NCBI GenBank assembly: GCA_902772945.1 | Contig: CACYCU010000123.1 | Span: forward strand, 1-12,103 | Direction of reading: 5' to 3' | Source of the DNA: an uncultured bacterium | Lineage (GTDB): Bacteria > Cyanobacteriota > Vampirovibrionia > Gastranaerophilales > Gastranaerophilaceae | DNA: 12,103 nucleotides | Shown here: positions 1 through 6,128 of the stretch, piece after piece | Position numbering within the stretch: the stretch's first letter is position 1 | Layout: each line of letters starts with the position of its first letter | Translations under genes and position numbers: made by a program | Notes under the pieces: model-generated | What the model was told of the DNA's origin: nothing | What the model saw: only the letters and a program-made list of their open reading frames with translations | Database searches by the model: none

Positions 1-307
1 AGGTGTTGGCGGTGTTTTGTATCCACCTAATTCTTTGTATAAAGATATTTTAGATGAAAACTTGTTCATGAACTTGGCTCCAACTAATGATGATGTATGG
101 TTTTGGTTGATGGCGGTTTTAAATAACAAAAGAATTAAAGTTATTAAAAACAATATTCCTCAACCTACGGCTATTGATGAAACGATTGAAGGACCTTGCT
201 TAACCAAAATTAATGATCATGGGGATAAATTATTCTTTAAAGATTTGTTTAGAGTTTTTAATCATTATAAAGGTTTAGAAGAAAAAATAAAAGCCGACAT
301 AAAATAA
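1..307 (+). CDS. Glycosyltransferase-like protein, C-terminal fragment (5' end outside window)
   Basis: The reading frame is open from base 2 to a TAA at 305-307, so this is the last 101 residues of a longer gene. It begins with GVGGVLYPPNSLYKDIL and continues with LAPTNDDVWFWLMAVLNN. From memory of the family, a GVGG-YPP block followed by a T-DD-WFW block occurs near the C-terminus of polysaccharide-type glycosyltransferases, where the acidic residues sit near the sugar-nucleotide site. The TTG at 17 is internal Leu, not a start. No membrane segment is seen in the visible part. Its stop codon touches the stop of the convergent PurH-like gene, with no hairpin between them. A role in surface glycan synthesis is inferred from the motif and from the sugar genes at the other end of the window. 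Donor and acceptor cannot be told. Confidence 0.7.
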   Translation, partial: GVGGVLYPPNSLYKDILDENLFMNLAPTNDDVWFWLMAVLNNKRIKVIKNNIPQPTAIDETIEGPCLTKINDHGDKLFFKDLFRVFNHYKGLEEKIKADIK

Positions 308-1816
308 TTATTGTTTGTAATTACGAATACCTGTTGTAATCATTGATATACCGTATTTGTTGCAAACATCAATAAGTTTTTGGTCTTTTATTGAACCGCC
401 GGGTTGAATAATTAAGTTTATTCTTCCTTGTATTGCTGAATAAATCGTGTCTTCAGATGTCAAAACCGTATCAGATGCCAAAACTGCATCTTTAGAATTG
501 TCGCAGGAGTAGTCAAGGGCGTGTTCAACTGCCGAAACAGCATTTGTTTGACCTTGTGAAATAGCAAATGTTTTAAAATCTCTGGCAATAACCGCACAAT
601 TTGTTCTTCCGTATTTTGCAATTTTCCAAGCAAAAACAGCATCTTCAATTTGTTCAGCTGTTGGTTTTTCATTTGTAACAACTTTAAATGTTTCTTTGTT
701 TAATTCGCTGCTATTTTGTTCCTGTATCAATGCGCCAAACGGTGTTAGAAAAATTTCTTCTCCGATTTGTCTGTGATATTGCTTTAACGGGGTATTTATT
801 TTAACAAGCTTGATTTCTGTATTATCCTTGAATAATTCAACAGCTTCAGGTGCGAATGACGGTGCGACTACAACTTCTACAGACATGGAATTTAAGTGTT
901 TTGCAACTTCCAAATCAACTTCTTTTGAAAAACCTACAACTCCATAGAAAGAACTTACTGGATCGCAGTCAAAAGCGTTTCTGTATGCTTCATACAAAGA
1001 TCTGCCCAAGGAAACACCGCAAGGTTTTGCATGTCTTATAATCGCAACGCAATTAACATCAAAAAATTCACTGATAATATTCAATGCTACAGATGCATTT
1101 AACATGTTGTTAAATGTGAGCTCTTTGCCTTCTAACACTTCGTAATCTATAGTGTTTTCAGTTTTGAATAGTGAAGCTTTCTGATGCAAATTTTCACCGT
1201 ATGGTAAATCTTTTATTTTCTCAAAATTAAATGTTTTGAAAGGTTGTTCCCCAACATGTTCAGATAAATTGCCGCAAATTAATTTGTCATAATTTGAAGT
1301 TAAATTAAATGCTTTTACAGCAAGTTTAAGTCTTCCGAAGTCATTTGCGTTCAAAGCAACATAATAGTCAATTTTATCAGTTATAACAGTAACATTTTTA
1401 TAATTTTTTGCGGCAGCTCTTAAGAGTGCGCATCCGACTATATCGATATTATTAACCATAGAATCAATATCACCGGTGTTCTCTATGGCTATTTTTTCAA
1501 AAGGACACAAATTCACAACAACCATATCATAAGGTTTGATTGCAGCTTTTTCCAAAGCATTCATTTCGTTTACATCAGAACTGTTGGCTAATATCCCTGC
1601 AAATACGGTTTCGTTCATTGCGGAATAATCGGAAGGTAGTATTCCTATATTACTTGAAAATTCATTGCAATCCGTAACGGCAATTCCTGACTTGTTTAAA
1701 TAATCATAAGTGTCTCCGCTTGCAACTATTTCATAATCAAATTTGTCAACAAGATTCTGGGCAAATTCTACCAAACCAACTTTGTCATATACGCTAATAA
1801 ATGCTCTTCTTTTCAT
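308..1816 (-). CDS. purH: PurH-family protein (AICAR formyltransferase/IMP cyclohydrolase fold), active-site residues divergent
   Basis: PurH performs the last two steps of IMP synthesis: formylation of AICAR with 10-formyl-THF, then ring closure. The 502-residue length and colinearity match the whole family: MGS-like N-domain (about 1-145; SVYDKVGLVEFAQ, PYDMVVVNL, NNIDI, AAAKN) and AICARFT domain (about 203-502; YGEN-HQ, KEL-NN, RHAKPCGVS, VAPSF, IIQPGGSIKD). Many usual residues are changed. The GRVKTLHP-HGGIL block is SDYSAMNETVFAGIL (62-76), NLYPF is NLCPF (C104), KHANPCG is RHAKPCG (R261, K264), AFGG is SFYG, GQMSRV is GQTNAV, SDAFFPFRD is SDTVLTSED and the RHFRH end is RNYKQ. The ATG at 1816 has AAAGGA 6 bases upstream; a TTG at 1834 would add six residues but probably precedes the transcript start. 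It could be a paralogue with altered or lost activity, or this lineage's only PurH. Confidence 0.85.
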   Translation of the reverse strand: MKRRAFISVYDKVGLVEFAQNLVDKFDYEIVASGDTYDYLNKSGIAVTDCNEFSSNIGILPSDYSAMNETVFAGILANSSDVNEMNALEKAAIKPYDMVVVNLCPFEKIAIENTGDIDSMVNNIDIVGCALLRAAAKNYKNVTVITDKIDYYVALNANDFGRLKLAVKAFNLTSNYDKLICGNLSEHVGEQPFKTFNFEKIKDLPYGENLHQKASLFKTENTIDYEVLEGKELTFNNMLNASVALNIISEFFDVNCVAIIRHAKPCGVSLGRSLYEAYRNAFDCDPVSSFYGVVGFSKEVDLEVAKHLNSMSVEVVVAPSFAPEAVELFKDNTEIKLVKINTPLKQYHRQIGEEIFLTPFGALIQEQNSSELNKETFKVVTNEKPTAEQIEDAVFAWKIAKYGRTNCAVIARDFKTFAISQGQTNAVSAVEHALDYSCDNSKDAVLASDTVLTSEDTIYSAIQGRINLIIQPGGSIKDQKLIDVCNKYGISMITTGIRNYKQ

Positions 1817-1822
1817 CTTAGT

Positions 1823-1828
1823 TCCTTT
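1823..1828 (-). promoter_or_regulatory. Ribosome binding site deciding the purH-like start
   Basis: On the minus strand AAAGGA lies 6 bases before the ATG at 1816. This supports the ATG over the in-frame TTG at 1834 and the ATG at 1831, which would put the site inside the coding sequence. Confidence 0.65.
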
Positions 1829-1836
1829 CATCAATA

Positions 1837-1845
1837 ATTATATCA
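1837..1845 (-). promoter_or_regulatory. Extended -10 promoter for the purH-like gene
   Basis: The minus strand reads TGATATAAT, a perfect extended -10 (TG-N-TATAAT). No good -35 hexamer is found 16-18 bases further upstream, as is usual for extended -10 promoters. Transcription would begin near 1830, leaving a short leader with the AAAGGA site and the ATG at 1816. In an AT-rich genome TATAAT also arises by chance. Confidence 0.45.
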
Positions 1846-1890
1846 TGTTAATTTTATTTTGAGATTTTCTTAGCATTTCGTAACTTTTAT

Positions 1891-1918
1891 TTGAATAATA
1901 CTTTGTCTTTGTTATAGT
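1891..1918 (+). promoter_or_regulatory. Sigma-70-type promoter for the 195-residue protein gene
   Basis: TTGAAT at 1891-1896 and TATAGT at 1913-1918 are separated by 16 bases. Each differs slightly from consensus. The start codon is at 1942 with an AGAGGA-type ribosome binding site about 1930-1935, giving a leader of roughly 17 bases. It lies back to back with the purH-like promoter. Confidence 0.45.
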
Positions 1919-1941
1919 TAAAAAGAAAAGAGGAAATAAAT

Positions 1942-2529
1942 ATGGCAACAAATAATATGGCAGAAGGCGTTGGAAAAAGAATAGTCGACGCATTGAAACA
2001 ACAATCAGATATGGAAATTCAAAATGTGGTTGAAAATTCTGAAGAAACATCAACAGATTCGTTTAATGATAATTCTTTTGATGAACTTGAATATTCATAC
2101 ACTGAAGAAGCACCAAAAGAACCTGAAATTATTCCGGAACAACCTGTTTATTCAGAACCGGCTTATACAAATCATATGATGTTTACTCAACCTCAACCGG
2201 TTCAAGAAGAACTTGATGATTTTGAAATTCCTAATAATATTGCAGTCTTGAAACAATTAATCAGCCAATTGCCGGCAGGAGTTTCTAAACAAACCGGTGC
2301 ACAAATTATTAAACAGACAATGGAAGCTTTGGGTATTTCTATGAAATCAGTTTTGCAAGAAGCTCAACAAGTTCAAGAAAATCTTAATAATTCAACAAGA
2401 GAATGCCAGGCATCTATTGTTGAACACAAAAAACAAATCAGTATGCTTGAAAGACAAACTCAAAAGTTCCAAAGACAATACAATTCTTTGAATGATGTAA
2501 TTAGTTTGTTTGTTCAAACAAATATTTAG
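1942..2529 (+). CDS. Conserved-looking helical protein of unknown function
   Basis: I do not recognise a named family. The 195-residue protein has three visible parts: a short basic/hydrophobic N-terminus (1-20), a disordered acidic and proline/glutamate-rich linker (about 30-95), and a well-ordered C-terminal half (about 98-195). The last part starts with NIAVLKQLISQLPAGVSKQ and TGAQIIKQTMEALGIS and runs into a glutamine-rich coiled coil (about 137-188; LQEAQQVQENL, LERQTQKFQRQY). There is no signal peptide or membrane segment, so it is probably cytoplasmic. ATG at 1942 follows AGAGGAAATAAAT. It is monocistronic: its own promoter upstream and a strong terminator 1 base after the stop. The linker-plus-coiled-coil design resembles scaffold or cell-division accessory proteins, but that is only an architectural analogy. 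Confidence 0.8.
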   Translation: MATNNMAEGVGKRIVDALKQQSDMEIQNVVENSEETSTDSFNDNSFDELEYSYTEEAPKEPEIIPEQPVYSEPAYTNHMMFTQPQPVQEELDDFEIPNNIAVLKQLISQLPAGVSKQTGAQIIKQTMEALGISMKSVLQEAQQVQENLNNSTRECQASIVEHKKQISMLERQTQKFQRQYNSLNDVISLFVQTNI

Positions 2530-2530
2530 A

Positions 2531-2554
2531 AGCGGGATTAAATCCCGCTTTTTT
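2531..2554 (+). terminator. Rho-independent terminator after the 195-residue protein gene
   Basis: AGCGGGAT pairs with ATCCCGCT around a three-base loop (TAA), giving an 8-bp GC-rich stem directly followed by six T. It begins two bases after the TAG stop. It is the clearest terminator in the window. Confidence 0.92.
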
Positions 2555-2626
2555 ATTAAATTATAAAATAGTATTCAGTTTTAATGTGTAAATTTATTTC
2601 CTTATATTATACCGTTTGAGGTTTTA

Positions 2627-2728
2627 GCCGAAGAATCTCCAAAAAGTTATGAGATCCTGAAACAGCACAAGGCAGACAAGCTCACAAAACTCGTACCTCG
2701 TTTGTTCGTTTTGTCAAGTTCAGATGAT
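2627..2728. repeat. Repeat-like, dyad-rich intergenic segment (single copy in window)
   Basis: This stretch of the 353-base gap between terminator and next gene is less AT-rich than its flanks and carries no plausible ORF. It has imperfect outer arms (ATCCTGAA at 2654-2661 versus TTCAGATGAT at 2719-2728, one base off perfect) and an inner pair ACAAAAC (2684-2690) and GTTTTGT (2708-2714) with a 17-base loop. The core GAGATCCTGAAAC with CAAGTTCAG recalls interspersed intergenic palindromes seen in many bacterial genomes. Only one copy is visible here, so the multicopy nature is inferred. Confidence 0.4.
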
Positions 2729-2761
2729 TAAAAAGCAAATGTAACGTTTTGTAAATACGAA

Positions 2762-2790
2762 TTTAAAAATAGCTGAAATCCAGTTATAAT
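2762..2790 (+). promoter_or_regulatory. Promoter for the metallopeptidase-like gene
   Basis: A perfect TATAAT at 2785-2790 lies 17 bases downstream of TTTAAA at 2762-2767 (4 of 6 to TTGACA). Transcription would start near 2797, giving an unusually long leader of about 86 bases before the ATG at 2883. Confidence 0.5.
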
Positions 2791-2797
2791 GACTCTT

Positions 2798-2830
2798 AGT
2801 CTAGGATAGACTGTGTTGCGCTTATAGCAA
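2798..2830 (+). promoter_or_regulatory. Two small hairpins in the leader of the metallopeptidase-like gene
   Basis: AGTCT-AGGAT-AGACT (2798-2812) is a 5-bp stem with a 5-base loop. TTGC-GCTTATA-GCAA (2816-2830) is a 4-bp stem with a 7-base loop. Further down, CCCC (about 2837-2840) could pair with GGG before the ribosome binding site, with ACATATGT in between. Together they suggest a structured leader, or an operator at the predicted transcript start. No known riboswitch class is recognised. Confidence 0.3.
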
Positions 2831-2882
2831 TAATTTCCCCTAAAAATTTTTTACATATGTATAAGGGATAAAAGGAGAAATT

Positions 2883-3905
2883 ATGGGGATTGAAAGAGTT
2901 CTTAGAGCTCCGTTACGTGAAGCTGTCAAAAAATTGAGCGGCCATTCAGAATTGAAAGGTATTGCAGGTGCAGCTTTAAAAAAATATCCTAAAAAAATGA
3001 ATATTTTCCCTGAAACAGGAAAAGTTTGCAAGAAAGTAAATCTCAAAAAATTTTCTGATTTGTCCGAACATTTACACCCTGCATCAAGTTTAAGATTTTT
3101 AGAGGCAGATTTTCAAACCTATAAACAGAGGCTTCTTAGGGATTTTGAAGGAATTGTAGATAAAGATATATTAAACCGGATTGCAAAATCAACAAATCCT
3201 GAGCAATTAAAAAATATTCTTATTAAGCAGGATATTAGTTTAATCAAAGATTTTAGTAATCAGTTAGTAAATAAGGGTGCGATATCAAATCTTAATAAAC
3301 CTCCAAAGCGTTTTACATTAGAGCTTGAGCAGATGGTTGATAAATTTCAATTAAATAAACGAAATGTTATTTTGGCTCGAGAAAAAGCTTTGCATGTTCC
3401 GTCTAAAAATCCTCAAGTTATTGCTATAGAAAATATTTTGAAAGAGCAATATGGATGTAAATTTGTTAGTTTAAAGGATAATGAAACTTATGCAAAGCTT
3501 ATATTGAAAGCATTTGAAGTTGCGAAGAAAAACAACTGTAATTTACCCAGAAATGTTATTGTGACAGATTTTACTGGTATGGGAATTGCAAATGGTGAAA
3601 GGGTTAAAGATGTTATAATGTTTAATCCTACAAAATCGGCAAAAATGTCTGAGGGATTTGGATCCACTAATAGTGATTTTCATATACCTTTGCATGAAAT
3701 AATTCATGGAGATCATTTACCGTTTTTAGCTTTTTCACATAAAAAACTTCCTCAATCGATGATTGGAACCAAAAGAACACTATCTGGTTATTCAGCAGGT
3801 TCGCTTACGCATGAAACTTTTGTGGAATTGAAAACCAAAAAGTTAATTGATGGATTAAATGCTGAAGAAACAGAACTTTATAATTATTTAAATTTTTTGT
3901 CATGA
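2883..3905 (+). CDS. Putative zinc metallopeptidase (HEIIH motif), possible effector
   Basis: The 340-residue protein has a helical, lysine-rich N-terminal region (about 1-165) with no Sec signal peptide or membrane segment, and a C-terminal domain (about 175-325) carrying HEIIHGDH at 271-278. HEIIH fits the zincin signature HExxH: two histidine ligands (H271, H275) and catalytic E272. About 36-40 residues later comes LTHETFVELK, where E311 or E315 could be the third ligand, as in gluzincin-like enzymes with an E-FxE third-ligand helix. ATG at 2883 follows AAGGAG at ideal spacing; it has its own promoter. It lies 153 bases before fliE of an export-apparatus operon, so export through that machine is possible but not shown. 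The family is not recognised and the substrate is unknown. A non-enzymatic protein with a chance HExxH is the alternative. Confidence 0.65.
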   Translation: MGIERVLRAPLREAVKKLSGHSELKGIAGAALKKYPKKMNIFPETGKVCKKVNLKKFSDLSEHLHPASSLRFLEADFQTYKQRLLRDFEGIVDKDILNRIAKSTNPEQLKNILIKQDISLIKDFSNQLVNKGAISNLNKPPKRFTLELEQMVDKFQLNKRNVILAREKALHVPSKNPQVIAIENILKEQYGCKFVSLKDNETYAKLILKAFEVAKKNNCNLPRNVIVTDFTGMGIANGERVKDVIMFNPTKSAKMSEGFGSTNSDFHIPLHEIIHGDHLPFLAFSHKKLPQSMIGTKRTLSGYSAGSLTHETFVELKTKKLIDGLNAEETELYNYLNFLS

Positions 3906-3968
3906 TAATTTGCTTTTTAAAAAAATATCATTAAACCCATGTCGGATAGTTAATATTGTCTAAATTTG

Positions 3969-3974
3969 TATAAT
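3969..3974 (+). promoter_or_regulatory. Candidate -10 element for the export operon
   Basis: A perfect TATAAT sits 84 bases before the fliE start, in the 153-base gap after the metallopeptidase gene. No convincing -35 hexamer, extended -10, sigma-28 or sigma-54 element accompanies it. The operon could also be read through from the upstream gene, since no strong terminator separates them. Confidence 0.3.
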
Positions 3975-4047
3975 TCTCTACTGAATTTGGATGATTTTTA
4001 TCCGGATGAGTGTAACAATTTTATAAATATACGATATTATAAGTATA

Positions 4048-4054
4048 GAGAGGA
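4048..4054 (+). promoter_or_regulatory. Ribosome binding site deciding the fliE start
   Basis: GAGAGGA precedes ATG at 4059 by 4 bases. It argues for this start against an in-frame TTG at 3966, which overlaps the TATAAT element and would add 31 residues not expected in FliE. Confidence 0.7.
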
Positions 4055-4058
4055 AAAT

Positions 4059-4400
4059 ATGTACAACAATTTTTATCCGCATTATGATTTAGCAGGCAGA
4101 ATTCAACACACAAAACTCGATACCGGAATCAACGATATGCCCTCTGCAAGGATAGGCAGAATTGAAGACCAAACTTCTCCGGATTTTAAAACAGTAATGT
4201 CAGGGCTTGTGGAAGATTTGAATACTCAATTGAACGCTCCTGATAATTTGTTAAAAGATATTATGTCGGGCAGCAAAAATGTTGATATTCACGATGTTAT
4301 GACTGCAATGGCAAAATCAGAAATAAGCGTAAATGTTGCAACACAAATTACAGGAAAAGTCATTCAAGCGTATGACAAAATTATGCAGATTCAGGTGTAG
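4059..4400 (+). CDS. fliE: Flagellar hook-basal body protein FliE
   Basis: FliE is the small adaptor between the MS ring (FliF) and the rod, and an early export substrate. The 113-residue length fits the family (about 100-115). The C-terminal half is diagnostic: DFKTVMSGLVEDLN (42-55), then VDIHDVMTAMAKSEIS (75-90), corresponding to the usual D-H-VM-A-KA-I block, and the ending ITGKVIQAYDKIMQIQV, matching the nK-v-AY--IM-m-V terminus. The N-terminus (1-40) is lineage-specific, as in other FliE. No flgB or flgC, the usual upstream neighbours, is present; the preceding gene is the metallopeptidase. It is the first gene of the operon, 26 bases before fliF. Confidence 0.88.
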   Translation: MYNNFYPHYDLAGRIQHTKLDTGINDMPSARIGRIEDQTSPDFKTVMSGLVEDLNTQLNAPDNLLKDIMSGSKNVDIHDVMTAMAKSEISVNVATQITGKVIQAYDKIMQIQV

Positions 4401-4426
4401 AATAAAAAAATAGACTGGGGCAAAAA

Positions 4427-6100
4427 ATGGATATTCAAGAAGTAATGGACAATAAACCTTTATTTTACGGCATTATAGGTGGCGTAGTACTTGTCCTTGC
4501 ATTGATAATAGCACTTAGTATTGCCGGAGGTTCAAAAAAATCCGCTCCTGGTATTGAAGTTACCGGCGAACCGTTGAAAGAAGATGTAAATCTTTTGACT
4601 ACGGATAATATGGGGAAAGCGATTGAAATTCAAGCTCTTTTGGCAAAATATAACATTGTTGTCAGCAGAAGACTTGATGGTACAAAATCAATTTTGTATT
4701 TGAAAAAAGGTGATTGTAAAACAGGGAAAAAGGCTTGTTATACAACAGATAGAGATATTGCTCTTATTCAAATTGTTCAGAGCGGTTTGATGGATCAAAA
4801 TGTGGGATTGGAAATTTTTGATAAAGGTGATTTTACTTCCACCAAAGAAGATAAAAAAATCAGACTATCTAGAGCAATAAACGGTGAACTCTCAAGATTG
4901 ATAAGAAGAATTGACGGTGTTGAAAATGCATCTGTATTTATTTCAATTCCTGAACAAACAATGTTTACGTCAATGCAAAAACCTGTTACGGCAACAGTTC
5001 AGATTACTCTTTCAAAGGGTGCAACAAAACTTGATCAATTAAAAATTAAAGCTATTTCAAATTTACTTTTGGGTAGTGTTAACGGCTTAGAGGCAGAAAA
5101 TATTGCGATTACCGATACAAACGGAAATACTTATCACAGCATAATGACAGCCGCAGATGAAATGCTTGCAAAAATAGAAGAAAACGATAAGTATATGACA
5201 TCTAAAGTAAATCAACAATTAGACAGACTTATCGGTCAAGGCAATTATGTTGCAACGGTTAGTACGTTTTTACGTCAAGCTCCTGTTGAAAAATTTACAA
5301 TAGACTATGATCCGGAAAGAAAAGCATCAGTTACAGAACAAACATTCCAAGAAGGTTTGGGTGATCAGACAACCGATTCAAATAAAAATACAAATGCAGT
5401 GAGTGTATATCTTCCAAATGGTTTGCCAAACGGCTCATCTGATTCATCTCAGAACAGAAATTATTCTCGTACTGCAAGAGAAACCCAATACGGAGTTACT
5501 AAAACTCAAACAAATGAATATATTAAACCGGGTGTAATTGAAGAAATTTCAATAGCAGTTACATTGGACAAAAATGCACTTCCTTCTAATACAACATTAG
5601 AAGAATTAAAAGAATTGATAGCAAAAGCTGCAAGTCCAAAAGTTACTGCAGAAAATGTATCAATAGCATTTTCGGATTCTACAGATCCGTATTTGGCTGG
5701 CGACAGACCTGCAAATCTTCCTAAACCGGATGAAACAGGTAATCCATGGTGGCTTGCAATAGTTTTAAGTGCTATAGGCTTGATAATTGTATTCAAAGCT
5801 ATATCTAACCGAGTTCAACAAATTCAAGAAGCTAACAGACAAGAAGTTGAACAGTTAAGACAAAAAAATATGCAGCAAGAACAACAGCTCTCTGATATAA
5901 ATCAACGAGCAGCTCAATTAGCGGAAAGACAATCGGAATTGGCTCAAGGTTTGGTAGAGCAGCAGCAAAGAGCTTATATCCCGCAACAGCAAAATTCTGA
6001 AAGTTTGTCGGAATCTATAGCTAATTTGTCAGATGAATTGGCAAACAGAGATGAAGATGAAGCAGGAGAAAAAATTAAAAGTTGGATAGAACAGGCTTAA
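4427..6100 (+). CDS. fliF: Flagellar MS-ring protein FliF
   Basis: FliF forms the inner-membrane MS ring that houses the export gate and carries the C-ring. The 557 residues show the full plan: N-terminal TM (about 13-34), ring-building motifs RBM1/RBM2 (about 55-230; FDKGDFTSTKEDKKIRLSRA, GELSRLIRRIDGVENASVFI, IPEQTMF), an RBM3 region with a Ser/Asn/Gly-rich insertion (about 290-370), ETQYGVTKTQTNEYIKPG, a second TM (about 441-460) and a cytoplasmic glutamine-rich coiled-coil tail. The end, AGEKIKSWIEQA, resembles the short FliG-binding helix of canonical FliF. Unusual: a basic insertion in RBM1 bounded by two cysteines (C97, C104) that could form a periplasmic disulfide. Full two-TM length favours FliF over the shorter SctJ of injectisomes. 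ATG at 4427 follows GGGG at 6 bases. Confidence 0.93.
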   Translation: MDIQEVMDNKPLFYGIIGGVVLVLALIIALSIAGGSKKSAPGIEVTGEPLKEDVNLLTTDNMGKAIEIQALLAKYNIVVSRRLDGTKSILYLKKGDCKTGKKACYTTDRDIALIQIVQSGLMDQNVGLEIFDKGDFTSTKEDKKIRLSRAINGELSRLIRRIDGVENASVFISIPEQTMFTSMQKPVTATVQITLSKGATKLDQLKIKAISNLLLGSVNGLEAENIAITDTNGNTYHSIMTAADEMLAKIEENDKYMTSKVNQQLDRLIGQGNYVATVSTFLRQAPVEKFTIDYDPERKASVTEQTFQEGLGDQTTDSNKNTNAVSVYLPNGLPNGSSDSSQNRNYSRTARETQYGVTKTQTNEYIKPGVIEEISIAVTLDKNALPSNTTLEELKELIAKAASPKVTAENVSIAFSDSTDPYLAGDRPANLPKPDETGNPWWLAIVLSAIGLIIVFKAISNRVQQIQEANRQEVEQLRQKNMQQEQQLSDINQRAAQLAERQSELAQGLVEQQQRAYIPQQQNSESLSESIANLSDELANRDEDEAGEKIKSWIEQA

Positions 6101-6128
6101 GAAAGGGAATTACTGAAATCGTAATATT

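Noticed and set aside
1838..2053. Minus-strand frame of 71 codons overlapping the start of the 195-residue gene
   Set aside because: It is antisense to a gene with good start, promoter and terminator, has no ribosome binding site and its translation is low-complexity Phe/Leu/Tyr.
2840..3046. Minus-strand frame over the start of the metallopeptidase gene
   Set aside because: It covers the leader and N-terminus of a gene with an ideal ribosome binding site, and has no promoter or family resemblance.
3901..3930. ATGATA...TATCAT dyad after the metallopeptidase stop as a terminator
   Set aside because: The stem is AT-only with a long loop and no T tract after it, so it is too weak to call.
3931..3960. 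Sigma-28 or sigma-54 flagellar promoter before fliE
   Set aside because: GTCGGATA only loosely resembles the sigma-28 -10 and no TAAA element is at the right distance; no GG-N10-GC pair for sigma-54 is found.
3966..4058. TTG-initiated N-terminal extension of FliE by 31 residues
   Set aside because: The TTG overlaps a TATAAT element and lacks a ribosome binding site, whereas ATG at 4059 has GAGAGGA and gives a normal FliE length.
5506..5796. Minus-strand frame of 96 codons inside fliF
   Set aside because: Antisense shadow of a strongly conserved gene with no own signals.
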